A stretch of 64,000 nt of DNA from DATJPR01 sp963752915. Its GTDB lineage: Bacteria > Bacteroidota > Ignavibacteria > UBA10030 > UBA6906. Positions 1-9,561 of this stretch are shown here, piece by piece. A model generated the notes under the pieces. The model was not told the origin of the DNA. It saw nothing but the letters and a program-made list of their open reading frames with translations, and searched no databases. Location of the stretch: contig CAVVZZ010000015.1 of the NCBI GenBank assembly GCA_963752915.1, positions 496,001 through 560,000 on the forward strand, written 5' to 3'. Numbering within the stretch: the stretch's first letter is position 1; the number at the start of each line of letters is the position of its first letter. Made by a program: the position numbers and the translations under genes.

Positions 1-131
1 GGGCTGCACCGCTCGCCTGGATCGGGAGCTTTCTTTCCCCTCGCACCCTCTACACACTCTCGTGCACAATCCTTCGATCGGATACGGAAGGGACCGGAGT
101 CTCAATCACCCTTTCGATCCGGAATAAGGCG

Positions 132-1097
132 ATGAGAAGCGTGACACTCTGGGAGTCTGATTTCAAGCCCGAGTGCGCGTCGAAGGGTGAGAAATTTGTC
201 CCGAGATTTGATCCGTTGCCAGAAGTCGCTGCCATATGGTTTGTTTTCGACTTCCCGTCTGGAAAGGTGAGAAGGGGACTGAAGTACTTATGCACGGCCA
301 ATTGGAAAAGCTACGCGCTGTATCGATGCGGCGTTCACTACCAGAGGTCACATCTGCGCGAGCAGGCAAGACAATTATACACTCGTGCACTAGCGCACGA
401 CCCGAACAACTACGGCGCTTTGGCCAATGCAGCGGCCATGGTCGAGTTTGCGGACAAGCCAGGCTTGTCCAGAGCAGTCGAACTCCTCCAACACGTTGTC
501 GACAAAACTGACGGGAAGAAGACCCTTCAAACCCCTGTACCATATTTTGCGCTCTATCGACAAGCGGTCTATCTCTTCGAACTCGGCAAGCTCACTCAAG
601 CGAAAGCAACAATCCTTGTACTGCGAGATCGGATAGAACGAGCTCAAGATGTGATTCGCAAACGTCGGTATCAGAAACAAGAGTCCGACTTCGCCGAGTA
701 CCTTGCATCCATACGACCGTCGGTTTTGCTCATCCTTCATGGAATAAACGTGGAGCTAGGCGAGGCTCACGATTGGAGCCTTCTCGAAGCAGTGGATGAA
801 TCGCTCCTCTTGTATCAGGTACAATACAATTGGGCTTGCGTGTACTCTCTGATGGCGAAAAAGGAACGCTCTCCGTCGGAGGAGTTTTCGAGTTATCTCG
901 GTAAATCACTACGTCATTTTGAGACTGCCCTTGTTCTCAATCCCGATGTCTCACGATGGATCAAGGATGACACCACGCTACAATGCCTCAAACAGAACAG
1001 GATAACGAAGTCGACCGTAGATGGTTTGATCAAAACGTACTCCGGTCTTGTCACCAAGACAGAAACTCCTCAACCTCATTCCACCGGCGCAGCGTAG
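132..1097 (+). CDS. TPR-like repeat protein
   Basis: This open frame of about 321 residues has helix-turn-helix pairs typical of tetratricopeptide repeats. The clearest is near residues 55-95, where a Y-A-L-Y-R-C-G start leads to A-L-A-H-D-P-N-N-Y-G-A-L-A-N-A, the usual end of one TPR and start of the next. A second alanine-rich helical pair follows. A TPR protein normally scaffolds protein-protein contacts, but no partner or catalytic domain is visible. The first 50 or so residues do not look like TPR and carry no clear signal peptide, so the true start may be internal or the 5' end may be damaged. It stands alone upstream of the carbohydrate-active island and no operon partner is evident. 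Confidence 0.5.
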   Translation: MRSVTLWESDFKPECASKGEKFVPRFDPLPEVAAIWFVFDFPSGKVRRGLKYLCTANWKSYALYRCGVHYQRSHLREQARQLYTRALAHDPNNYGALANAAAMVEFADKPGLSRAVELLQHVVDKTDGKKTLQTPVPYFALYRQAVYLFELGKLTQAKATILVLRDRIERAQDVIRKRRYQKQESDFAEYLASIRPSVLLILHGINVELGEAHDWSLLEAVDESLLLYQVQYNWACVYSLMAKKERSPSEEFSSYLGKSLRHFETALVLNPDVSRWIKDDTTLQCLKQNRITKSTVDGLIKTYSGLVTKTETPQPHSTGAA

Positions 1098-1120
1098 GAC
1101 CGACCGGCGCCGTTTGTGGC

Positions 1121-1176
1121 AGATCTCAGCTCAAGGGTAGAGCATCTGCTTCTAAGCAGTTGTCATCCACGGTGAC
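1121..1176 (+). pseudogene. tRNA-Arg(UCU)-like 5' half, degenerate
   Basis: The D-arm (GCTC, loop, GAGC at 1129-1143) is followed at once by an anticodon-arm-like hairpin, with CTGC pairing to GCAG around a T-T-C-T-A-A loop. This is what a UCU tRNA-Arg would show, but the loop is one base short. The outer stem pair is mismatched and no GGTTCGA-type T-arm or matching acceptor strand follows. I read it as a tRNA remnant, or less likely a tRNA damaged by an assembly indel. A covariance-model scan would decide. Confidence 0.3.
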
Positions 1177-1358
1177 TCGGGAACTCTCTCGGCCCCCCAC
1201 ATTCGGGGTGGGACGCCTCCGGTCATCTATGGAAGGGAGACTTCAGAAAAGTCATGGAATTAAGAAAAATAGTTTTAACTTACATCTGAAAGAACATGAA
1301 TTCTGTTTCAACCCAAGCCAATGGAAGGTTGAGTGAACTCTCTGTGAAGAACGTACAG

Positions 1359-3575
1359 ATGCTCCGCACATCGACAATACTCGGTGTATGCCTGACAGTA
1401 TCGGTGGCGTTTGCACAACACGGTGATCGAGTGGATCTTGGACGATTGCAGACGGGGGCAACGGTTTCGTTCGTCCGTGCCGCAGGAGGCGGCTGGGGTG
1501 TCGAACTCTCCGGCGGAGCCGCTCCGCGGCTGGCACAACTGAAGCCCGCGAAGATTGAAATCCTTCAATCGGAGAAAGACATCCGCGAGCTCGCGGCTGG
1601 GTACACGACGGTCCGGCAATTCGATTCGGAAGTCGAGGCCCGTGCCGAACTCCGATATGGCGATAGCGTCATGTTCCGGGTCCTGGACCGCTGGAGCCTG
1701 AACGGAGCGGTGGTTTCGGTGCGTAGGGATGTGGAAGTGGTGGGGAACGCTCCGGGTGGATTCAACTCATCGATCCTTCTCACGGTCGATTCTTCCGTGG
1801 CATGGTCTGATGTGAATTGCCTGGCTCCAGGTGCGTTGTACGGTGACCCTACGAACGATGGCGACCGTTCGCCCGGGGGCACGCTCAACTACGCGGCGCG
1901 GCAGTTCATTCTGCGCGAGGATATGCTTCCGGCTCCCTTGTTCGCGCTCTCGTTTAGCAATGGCTGCTCGGTCGCCATGCTCGATCCTTCGCCAAATGGC
2001 GAGTCCACAGTCGAAGAAACGAGGCTCACGAAGGATGTGATGACCGACGCGCGATTTCAGTTTGGCGCCTTCGGGGCATGGCAGTCGCATGGGGCTCCAA
2101 TCGAGTTCGGGTTTCAGTTCCCCGGCACGATGAGCATGTACCCGTTCGGCCCGAATGCACAGAAAGAACCAAAGTGGTTTCGACGTTTTCATCCGATCGC
2201 TCAAGGGTTTACTCACAGCTACGAGGTGCGTTTCCGGTTCGGCGCCAACGAATCATTTCGAAGCGTAACCCGGAACTCCTGGCGCTGGGCGTGGAGCACG
2301 TTGAAGCCCGCGGTCACCCCGATCGATATCGAACAAATGCGTCTCGTTCTGATCGATCACCTGGCAGCCCAGGCCGCCACCATTGACGGACGCACGGCCA
2401 TTCCGTTTGCGGTCGCCACGTACGATACAAACCACCTTCAGTGGAATTGGACGATGGCGGCGATGGGCTTCGTCAGCAAGAATATCGAGTGCGCGGACCA
2501 ATTGCTTCGCGAAGGAGACCGCGATAGTACCGCGCGTGGGAAAACGATGCGCAAGACCGGGCTGTCCATTATCTCGTCGATGATCAAGGCGCTTTCGAAA
2601 GTGCCGCTTGAGGCAACCGGCTACGATCTCGCAACAGGAAAACCCTGGGACCATATCTGGCTTGCACCATGGCTCCGGAATGCCACGGAAGACATGCGTG
2701 TGCTGATGCGCGCATACCGGCGTGAACGTGCGCTCGGCCGCCAGCATCCGGAATGGTACAACTGGGTCAAGTCCTACGTCGACTGGCTGATCCTGCAGCA
2801 ACGCGAGGATGGATCGTTTCCGCGACGATGGAAGCCCGGCAGCAGCGAAGTCGCTGAACCGACCGGGACGACGAGCTACTGTCCGGTGCCGCTACTCGTC
2901 ATGATGACCGAGGAGACGGGCGATCCCAAGTACAAACAGGCGGCCATCCGCGCGGCAGAATACGTTTGGGCAAACTGGGGAGTGAGGGGACTCTTCGTCG
3001 GCGGCGCCAGCGACAACCCGAATGTCACCGACAAAGAAGCCGGGATGCTGAGCATGGAGGCCTACCTGAGTCTCTATGACTCAACAAAAGAACCCAAATG
3101 GCTGGAACGCGCGGAGTCGGCAGCGGACTTCGCCGAAAGCTGGATCTGGATCTGGAACCTGCCGATGCCCGTTGATGCGGACGACGCGCATCTTCACTGG
3201 AAGAAAGGCGTTTCGACCGTCGGACTCCAGGGTATCACGGCCCGCGTCGCGGGCAGCGCGGATGAGTACCTGGATTGGGCCGTGCCCTCGTATGCGAAAC
3301 TGTACAACGAAACGAAGGACCAGCACTACCTCGACGTCGCACGGGTGCTTCTGCACGACACGAAATCGATGGTCGCTCTGCCGGGACGAATGTATGACAT
3401 GAAGGCCGCAGGATTTCAGCAGGAAGGTTGGCGCATGGGGCCGGGCGGGCCCGGCCGCGGCGTCGGGGGGCACCGGTTCTGGCTACCGTGGATTTCGGCC
3501 AATCACCTGTATGGCATCACCGGTCTGCAGGAACTCGATCCGGTCCTGTATCGACAACTGTCCGATGGGAATTAG
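1359..3575 (+). CDS. Secreted six-hairpin glycosidase-like protein
   Basis: A protein of about 738 residues with an N-terminal signal peptide (M-L-R-T-S-T-I-L-G-V-C-L-T-V-S-V-A-F-A, cleaved before Q-H-G). I start at 1359 because the 21 residues encoded upstream are polar and would bury the signal peptide. An N-terminal beta-rich half precedes a long alpha-helical C-terminal half. The latter has repeated hairpins with W-L-I-L-Q-Q-R-E-D-G-S-F-P and A-A-E-Y-V-W-A-N-W-G motifs, typical of (alpha/alpha)6-toroid glycosidases and lyases. Substrate cannot be read from sequence; the neighbouring GH43, GH39 and GH95 genes point to hemicellulose or pectin side chains. It converges on the GH43 gene with only 26 bp between the stop codons. 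Confidence 0.65.
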   Translation: MLRTSTILGVCLTVSVAFAQHGDRVDLGRLQTGATVSFVRAAGGGWGVELSGGAAPRLAQLKPAKIEILQSEKDIRELAAGYTTVRQFDSEVEARAELRYGDSVMFRVLDRWSLNGAVVSVRRDVEVVGNAPGGFNSSILLTVDSSVAWSDVNCLAPGALYGDPTNDGDRSPGGTLNYAARQFILREDMLPAPLFALSFSNGCSVAMLDPSPNGESTVEETRLTKDVMTDARFQFGAFGAWQSHGAPIEFGFQFPGTMSMYPFGPNAQKEPKWFRRFHPIAQGFTHSYEVRFRFGANESFRSVTRNSWRWAWSTLKPAVTPIDIEQMRLVLIDHLAAQAATIDGRTAIPFAVATYDTNHLQWNWTMAAMGFVSKNIECADQLLREGDRDSTARGKTMRKTGLSIISSMIKALSKVPLEATGYDLATGKPWDHIWLAPWLRNATEDMRVLMRAYRRERALGRQHPEWYNWVKSYVDWLILQQREDGSFPRRWKPGSSEVAEPTGTTSYCPVPLLVMMTEETGDPKYKQAAIRAAEYVWANWGVRGLFVGGASDNPNVTDKEAGMLSMEAYLSLYDSTKEPKWLERAESAADFAESWIWIWNLPMPVDADDAHLHWKKGVSTVGLQGITARVAGSADEYLDWAVPSYAKLYNETKDQHYLDVARVLLHDTKSMVALPGRMYDMKAAGFQQEGWRMGPGGPGRGVGGHRFWLPWISANHLYGITGLQELDPVLYRQLSDGN

Positions 3576-3601
3576 ATTTCGTTAACAAAGGGAACTCTTC
3601 T

Positions 3602-5053
3602 TCACGGCGTTTTGAAGTTCCAGCGCGACTTGTCGCTCGAAGGATCGAACCTGGCCAGCGTGGGCGTGCTGCCGCCCACCGCGGTCAGAGCCAGGGGTTC
3701 CCTGGAATTGGGCACAGCCTTGGGCATGATGCGATACGTGCCATCAGTCAACTGGTCGATGCGCCATAATTGTTCCGGACTGCCGCTAAAGGCGGGAACC
3801 GCCACGACCTCGGCGTCTGCGGTCGCGGCCAGTGCGCGATCCGTACCGGCGATCGTGATCTTGAAATAGGGCGAACCGGGATAGCCTCCAACATTGGCGA
3901 CGGGGGAGATCGTCCACTTTTGATGGGGCCGGAACATGTAGTCGCTAATGCGAATATCGATGTTGCCGGTCGGCCAGTTCTTTGACACCTCGGCGAGCTC
4001 CTGTGGTGGAATCGGTTTCACGGGTTCATCAGGCGGACGTTGAAAGAAGCGCATGCCGCCAGCCATCCGCACGAAATCCACAGCCAATTCGAGTGCGTAG
4101 CCGCTGCGTTCGGACTGGATCTCGTATGTGCCTTCCTTGAAGTTGTCGCCGGCAACGGGCCACCCGTCTTTCCAGAGCAGCGGACGAATGCCCAGGACGC
4201 TCCGGCCGCCCTGGTCCAGGTCGGCCTCATAATGACAGGAGAATTTTTGAACGCTGTCTCCAAGATCCAGCAAGCCAAAGTGCCCCGGCCCAACAACATG
4301 GCCGCTGGCACCCACCAGGAACTTGCCGCCGCCTTTGAGCATCTCTATCCCCATATTGTCACGGTAGGGGCCGGTCACTTTTCTGGAACGGCCCACGACG
4401 ATGTTGTATGTGGAATTGGGGCCGTCACAGCATGTGCCGTGCGTGCCGAGCAGGTAGTACCAGCCATCGCGGTACATCATGGCGGTGGCTTCGCAGTCGA
4501 TGGCGATGTCCAGGGGCTGGTTGTCAGGCATGCGCATCCCCGTTTTCGGATCGAGCTCGACCAACCGGATGAAGCCGAAATATGTTCCGTAGGTGAGCCA
4601 CAGTCTCCCATCGGTGGGATCGAGGAGGAACGCAGGATCGATTGCATCGCAGTCCTCAACCCCGTTCGACGAGGCGACGAGGGTTTCGTCCTTAAATCCG
4701 AAGTCCGGGGACTGGGGGTCGAGGGTTTTTGTCCACATGACGTAGACATTGCTCGCGTGGCCGCCAGACATTCCTCCGCCTCCCTTGGCATAGGCCATGT
4801 AGTAGCGATCACCGATGTGGATGACATCCGGCGCTACTCCGCCGCCGGGACGCACAGCGCCGCTGTGCCACTCCCAACCGTCGTCGGAGATCAAGCCTCC
4901 ACTTCCGGTGCCGAACGTGTAATACTTGCCATCGCAGAGCATGATGGTCGAGGGATCGTGGATGTACGGTTTGCCGCCCTGAGCAAACATCAGGCTTGGC
5001 AACCAGAGAGAGAGCAGGGTCAGAACCGCTGCTGCCAAAATTCGGGATTTCAT
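3602..5053 (-). CDS. GH43 family arabinanase/xylosidase, secreted
   Basis: A 483-residue enzyme with a signal peptide ending near S-L-M-F-A-Q. The start at 5053 is supported by a GGAGG ribosome site a few bases upstream. The five-bladed propeller of GH43 is recognisable. The first blade carries K-P-Y-I-H-D-P-S-T-I with the catalytic-base Asp, the middle has A-I-D-P-A-F-L-L-D with the pKa-modulating Asp, and C-E-A-T-A-M-M-Y provides the likely acid Glu. These residues hydrolyse alpha-L-arabinofuranosyl or beta-xylosyl linkages with inversion. The C-terminal 150 residues form an extra beta domain that may bind sugar. It lies downstream of the 5101-5841 gene on the same strand (47 bp gap), so the two are probably co-transcribed. 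Confidence 0.85.
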   Translation of the reverse strand: MKSRILAAAVLTLLSLWLPSLMFAQGGKPYIHDPSTIMLCDGKYYTFGTGSGGLISDDGWEWHSGAVRPGGGVAPDVIHIGDRYYMAYAKGGGGMSGGHASNVYVMWTKTLDPQSPDFGFKDETLVASSNGVEDCDAIDPAFLLDPTDGRLWLTYGTYFGFIRLVELDPKTGMRMPDNQPLDIAIDCEATAMMYRDGWYYLLGTHGTCCDGPNSTYNIVVGRSRKVTGPYRDNMGIEMLKGGGKFLVGASGHVVGPGHFGLLDLGDSVQKFSCHYEADLDQGGRSVLGIRPLLWKDGWPVAGDNFKEGTYEIQSERSGYALELAVDFVRMAGGMRFFQRPPDEPVKPIPPQELAEVSKNWPTGNIDIRISDYMFRPHQKWTISPVANVGGYPGSPYFKITIAGTDRALAATADAEVVAVPAFSGSPEQLWRIDQLTDGTYRIMPKAVPNSREPLALTAVGGSTPTLARFDPSSDKSRWNFKTP

Positions 5054-5100
5054 TAATCCTCCAAAAACAAGACGATTGAGATCAAAAACTGGATGACGGA

Positions 5101-5841
5101 TTAGTTCCCAGCGTTTTCAAGGCTCAGGGTGAGATCCCTTACGGGTTCACCATTCTCATCGATGAAGCGGACACAAAAATCACTCAAGCCAGGGCCATTG
5201 ATCACTGCACCACGAATGATGTTCCGTCCCTTGTTGAGTGTGAGGCGTTTGGAGACGCAGTCGTCCATCACCATGCGCCGGTCGCCGGAGAGGATCACAG
5301 CTTCTTTACTGTTGAGCCACCACATGGATGCGGAATTGGAGCCGACGGCCAAGCGAACGTTCCTCAACTCCCGCGGGCTGTTGACAACGGTAACAGCCCA
5401 GAACAGGACACCGTACGTCCGCTTGTTCTCGCCGTAGGCGAAGCGAAAGAGCTTGACATTGAAATTTGTGGCGTCCAGTGCATGCCACGCGAGTTGCTCG
5501 CCGGCAACCGTCACTTTGTCGCCGTCGCGCGGCACCGTGGTGAACTGGCCGGGAAAATACTCCGTAGTGAAGGCTTTCCGGATGTAGCTGTCGGTAAAGA
5601 CAGTGTTCGTGCGGTTCGGCTTGTCTATCGGCTCGAGGAGCAACCAGCGCTGGAGAAAGCCGTCGGCGTCCGGCGCCTTGGCGCCCGACGTGGCCGGTGT
5701 GAAGTATGGCGCGATGCTGCGAGTAGTATCAACGGTCGTGGTGCCGCGGGCAGGAATGCCGGAGCCGGCAGAAGAGGCTTGGAACGCCAATACAGCCAGA
5801 CCGCCGAACGCCAGTGTCATGAAGTAGCGGAACATGCTCAT
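5101..5841 (-). CDS. Secreted jelly-roll-like accessory protein, unknown function
   Basis: A 246-residue protein with a hydrophobic signal segment (F-M-T-L-A-F-G-G-L-A-V-L-A-F) and a GAGGAG ribosome site six bases before the start. The mature part is beta-rich and contains L-A-W-H-A-L-D, then V-L-F-W-A-V-T-V-V-N-S, then S-M-W-W-L-N-S-K-E and a L-N-K-G-R-N-I-I-R-G-A motif. From memory, this pattern resembles non-catalytic beta-sandwich modules found beside or fused to bacterial acetylxylan-esterase-like enzymes; I cannot confirm that here. No catalytic residues stand out. It heads a two-gene minus-strand unit with the GH43 enzyme and is divergent from the Tat-exported glycosidase at 6041, so the 200-bp gap probably holds both promoters. 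Confidence 0.6.
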   Translation of the reverse strand: MSMFRYFMTLAFGGLAVLAFQASSAGSGIPARGTTTVDTTRSIAPYFTPATSGAKAPDADGFLQRWLLLEPIDKPNRTNTVFTDSYIRKAFTTEYFPGQFTTVPRDGDKVTVAGEQLAWHALDATNFNVKLFRFAYGENKRTYGVLFWAVTVVNSPRELRNVRLAVGSNSASMWWLNSKEAVILSGDRRMVMDDCVSKRLTLNKGRNIIRGAVINGPGLSDFCVRFIDENGEPVRDLTLSLENAGN

Positions 5842-6040
5842 GGTATACTCCTCGCAGAGTTTTCGGTTCTTGCACGCGAAGCGGGAGCGAATCTCTTTGC
5901 GAAACCATTCTACGCAATTGGTGCCGCATTCTCAAGTGACATGATCGACCGCGTGTCGACCGGGGCTGGCGCTTGTGTCGTGTCGGCGTGGTACAATACG
6001 ATCCGGCCATGGATCAACAGATGATGGAAGGAGAGCATCG

Positions 6041-8776
6041 ATGACACCCCTTGAGACTCAGGAGTCTTCAGGTGATCGCCGCAGCATCACCCGGCGATCG
6101 TTTGTGAAGATTGCCTGGCTGTCCGCCCTGTGGGCATCTTCCGTGAGCTATTCAAGTATCAAGACCAAAGGAGTCTCTATTATAATAGATCCTGCTGACC
6201 AAACCGCAGGTTCGCCACCGTCACAGTGGGCTGTAAAGGAGTTGGAGAAATCACTGACATCCGAGGGGATAAACGTTTATCGATGCGATCAGATTGCTCA
6301 GGCGAGAAGCGGTGATGTATGCATCGTCGTAGGAGGCTCGGATTCTCCCGTAGCCCGTCAACTCCTTAAAGATGCAAGAACAAATGTGCCTTCAGTAACT
6401 GAAGCACTTGGTCTCGTACCGGTCACATCCGATGACAAACCGGTCCTCTTGACCTGTGGATACGATGTGCGGGGTCTCGTCTATGCTCTGCTTGAACTCG
6501 CTGATAGGGTCCAATACTCAAATGACCCGTTGGGCTCACTGAAGATTCAAAAGCCTGTTATTGAACAACCGGCCAATGTCATCCGCAGCCTCAACAGACT
6601 TTTTGTGAGCGAGATTGAAGACAAACCCTGGTACTATGACCGCGAGATGTGGGGTCGGTATCTTACCATGTTGACTGCGCAACGTTTCAACCGCTTTAGC
6701 TTGGGTTTGGGTATCGGGTACGATTTTCTCCAGAACGTCACGGACGCGTATTTTCTCTTTGCCTATCCGTTCTTCTTGTCAGTCCCAGGATACAACGTAC
6801 GGGTGCCGCAGCTGCCAGAAGCAGAGCGAGAGAAGAATCTCGAAACGTTGAGATTCATCAGCGAGCAAACTGTTGCTCGGGGGATGCAGTTTCAGTTGGG
6901 CCTCTGGATGCACGGATACGAATGGTTGAATAGCCCTCATCCAAACTATACCATCGAAGGACTCACACACGAAACGCATGGTCCGTATTGCCGGGATGCT
7001 CTTCGTCAACTTCTCCAAGCATGTCCGGCCATCAGCGGGGTGACATTCCGTATCCATGGAGAGAGCGGTGTGACGGAAGGGAGCTACAACTTCTGGAAGA
7101 CCGTCTTTGACGGGGCGGCGACATGCGGGCGCAAGGTGGAGATCGATTTGCATGCGAAGGGGATCAATCAGACCATGATCGATCTGGCGGTCGCCACCGG
7201 CATGCCGGTCAACGTCTCTCCCAAATACTGGGCCGAGCATCTTGGCTTGCCGTATCATCAAGCGGATATTCGGGCTTTTGAAATCCCTAAACCGGACCAG
7301 AAGGCAGAAGGGCTCATGAATTTGAGCGCGGGGTCGCGCAGTTTTATTCGTTACGGTTATGGCGACCTTTTCAAGGAAGACCGTCATCACGGAGTGCTCC
7401 ACAGAATCTGGCCGGGCACACAACGTCTCTTGCTCTGGGGCGACCCAGAAACGAGCGCCGCACACTCAAAAGCCTTCAGTTTCTGCGGCAGTGTTGGAGT
7501 TGAACTCATGGAGCCGCTGTCGTTCAAGGGACGTCGCGGGTCAGGAATTGCCGGGGATCGTTGCGCTTATTTGGATTCATCCTTCAAGCCCCGATGGGAT
7601 TGGGAAAAATACCTTTACAGTCTTAGGGTCTTTGGGAGATTGGCTTACAATCCTCACACTGAACCGGATGTCTGGCGCCGTTACCTGAATGCGCAGTTCG
7701 GTGCCGGGGCAAATGCTGTTGAATTGGCGTTGGCAAACGCCTCGCGCATACTTCCAATTGTCTTGACTACGCACGGGGTTTCGGCCGCGAACAATCTCTA
7801 TTGGCCAGAGATGTACACCAATCTGTCCATACCTGATCCAAATAACACGAATCCATTTTTTGATACCCCTTCGCCTAAAGTATTCGGCAATGTCAGCCCG
7901 ATGGATCCACAACTGTTTTTGCGAATCAACGATTGCGCGGAAGAATTGTTGAAGGGTGAACGCAGCGGTAAATATTCGCCCATTGAATATGCACAATGGG
8001 TGGAAGACTTTGCTAATGCAGCAGCCAAACACCTTGCCCAGGCAGAAACCAGGTCGAAAGGAAAGGAACGACCTAAATTCCGTCGGATGGCTATTGATGT
8101 GGCCATCGTGGTGGGACTAGGTCGCTTCTTCGGGGCCAAATTCAGGTCCGGTGTTCTCTTTGCGTTGTTCGAACAAAGCGGCGACCGCATCGCGCTGGAA
8201 TTGTCTCTGAAGTATTATCAAAAGGCCAGGAGCTACTGGGCTGAGCTTGCCAATGTCGCCCGGGATGTCTACAAACCCGACATTACCGTAGGTGAAGATA
8301 GCGTCATCCGTGGACACTGGCTCGATAGATTGCCTGCCATGGATGCGGACATCGACCTGATGAAGGAGAAACTGGACCAAACACACTTCGGCGCCGCTAC
8401 TCAACCGGACAACCTGCGATTGGCTATAGAGGAAGCCATGGGACGACCCAAGCGTGATTTCATCGCTTGTCATCATTTCCAACCGGACCACTTTAAGCCA
8501 GGAGAGTCTCTTGATCTCGAACTATCGATTGAGAAAACAATCGCATCTGTCCGGTTATACTATCGTCATGTAAACCAGGCCGAGCGCTATCAAATAGCGG
8601 AAATGCAGGGAACGGGCAAAAGTTTTCGAGCGGCGGTTCCGGCTGACTATACCGACACAGTGTATCCACTCCAATATTATTTTGAAGTGAGGGAAAAACC
8701 GGAGATGGCATGGCTGTACCCGGGGTTCGAAGCGGAGCTGACGAATCAGCCGTACTTTGTGGTACGCAAGGCATAA
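6041..8776 (+). CDS. Tat-exported GH67N/GH20-like glycosidase
   Basis: About 911 residues. I choose the ATG at 6041 because GGAAGGAGAG sits just upstream. The N-terminus holds a twin-arginine signal (R-R-S-I-T-R-R-S-F-V-K-I-A-W). The next 130 residues resemble the alpha-glucuronidase/hexosaminidase N-terminal alpha-beta domain: I-I-I-D-P-A-D, then V-V-G-G-S-D-S-P and V-R-G-L-V-Y-A-L-L-E-L-A-D-R. A TIM-barrel-like region (L-W-M-H-G-Y-E-W and G-V-T-F-R-I-H-G-E-S-G-V) follows, with H-G-E as a candidate catalytic Glu. The C-terminal third is helical and then beta-rich. The exact family is uncertain (GH67-like, GH115-like or an unclassified clade). Folding before Tat export would suit a cofactor- or metal-bearing enzyme. 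Confidence 0.6.
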   Translation: MTPLETQESSGDRRSITRRSFVKIAWLSALWASSVSYSSIKTKGVSIIIDPADQTAGSPPSQWAVKELEKSLTSEGINVYRCDQIAQARSGDVCIVVGGSDSPVARQLLKDARTNVPSVTEALGLVPVTSDDKPVLLTCGYDVRGLVYALLELADRVQYSNDPLGSLKIQKPVIEQPANVIRSLNRLFVSEIEDKPWYYDREMWGRYLTMLTAQRFNRFSLGLGIGYDFLQNVTDAYFLFAYPFFLSVPGYNVRVPQLPEAEREKNLETLRFISEQTVARGMQFQLGLWMHGYEWLNSPHPNYTIEGLTHETHGPYCRDALRQLLQACPAISGVTFRIHGESGVTEGSYNFWKTVFDGAATCGRKVEIDLHAKGINQTMIDLAVATGMPVNVSPKYWAEHLGLPYHQADIRAFEIPKPDQKAEGLMNLSAGSRSFIRYGYGDLFKEDRHHGVLHRIWPGTQRLLLWGDPETSAAHSKAFSFCGSVGVELMEPLSFKGRRGSGIAGDRCAYLDSSFKPRWDWEKYLYSLRVFGRLAYNPHTEPDVWRRYLNAQFGAGANAVELALANASRILPIVLTTHGVSAANNLYWPEMYTNLSIPDPNNTNPFFDTPSPKVFGNVSPMDPQLFLRINDCAEELLKGERSGKYSPIEYAQWVEDFANAAAKHLAQAETRSKGKERPKFRRMAIDVAIVVGLGRFFGAKFRSGVLFALFEQSGDRIALELSLKYYQKARSYWAELANVARDVYKPDITVGEDSVIRGHWLDRLPAMDADIDLMKEKLDQTHFGAATQPDNLRLAIEEAMGRPKRDFIACHHFQPDHFKPGESLDLELSIEKTIASVRLYYRHVNQAERYQIAEMQGTGKSFRAAVPADYTDTVYPLQYYFEVREKPEMAWLYPGFEAELTNQPYFVVRKA

Positions 8777-8913
8777 CGGCTCCCGACTCCGGCGAAACAA
8801 TGGATCAGGGAGTAACTGCCAGTCGCGCACAGGCATTAGAGACGAATATTCGAGGAAGCGAGGCGGGAGTCTTTCCTTGTCTTGAGTCCAATTTCACGAA
8901 AGGGAGGGATGAT

Positions 8914-9225
8914 ATGAATTCTGCACTCACGCCGGACGAGCAGTCCTACCTGGACAATTTCCTCACCGGTCAGTTCCGGGGCATCCGTTCTATGCGCTTG
9001 TCGGCCAATCTCCTTCTTCTCGTTGGGGGTCTTCTTCTTGCCGGGACGGCGCTCTACTTGACCAGGAACATGACGGATTCTGCAGTATACACTGTGGGAC
9101 TGCCCAACTTCGTTGGAGGCATTCTTCTGATTGTTAGTGCCATGATCCTCTTCAGAAGGGCAGCAAACGTTAAGATGCTCCATTCCATTCTGTCAAAACT
9201 GTCACGCATGACGGTTGCTCCCTGA
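8914..9225 (+). CDS. Small two-helix membrane protein
   Basis: A 103-residue protein. The ATG at 8914 is preceded by AAAGGGAGGG at ideal distance, so the longer upstream frame is unlikely to be used. Two strong membrane segments are visible: A-N-L-L-L-L-V-G-G-L-L-L-A-G near residues 31-50, and L-P-N-F-V-G-G-I-L-L-I-V-S-A-M-I-L-F near residues 65-85. Short polar termini flank them. No known family is recognised. It lies 137 bp downstream of the Tat-exported glycosidase on the same strand. Confidence 0.55.
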   Translation: MNSALTPDEQSYLDNFLTGQFRGIRSMRLSANLLLLVGGLLLAGTALYLTRNMTDSAVYTVGLPNFVGGILLIVSAMILFRRAANVKMLHSILSKLSRMTVAP

Positions 9226-9561
9226 CCATTCGGCCGCGAGGATCCTCGCCAACCTACACTACTATAGAGTTCGTCAGATATCCTCGCCAGCCTCGCGGGC
9301 TAGAAAGTGTGTGATCCGGCGCCGTTTCGACAGGTACGGAATTGAAAAAGCCATATCAGGAGGATTTCCCAAAAAAAAGAACAAAACAGGGAACAAAACC
9401 ACCTACCACCAGGCGTTCTAGAAGTAGCATACAGCGATGAGCTATCGCTTTACTCCTGATCTCCACCAGGCACGCCTCAACTGAAGACCACAGTCTTCGC
9501 GTCTGCCTTTGATCCAGACGTGAACGAACGCCTCACAAGATTACCGTTGAAGGGAACAAGA
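9226..9561 (+). other. Intergenic region, no convincing gene
   Basis: About 335 bases between a small membrane protein and the subtilase. It holds two near-identical copies of TCCTCGCCARCCT about 40 bp apart (near 9243 and 9283) and an A-rich stretch near 9370-9400. The short frames have no ribosome site or protein-like composition. The subtilase promoter presumably lies here. Confidence 0.4.

Noticed and set aside
9215..9421. Short Lys/Asn-rich frame after the small membrane protein
   Set aside because: Driven by an A-rich stretch; no start signal or conserved motif.
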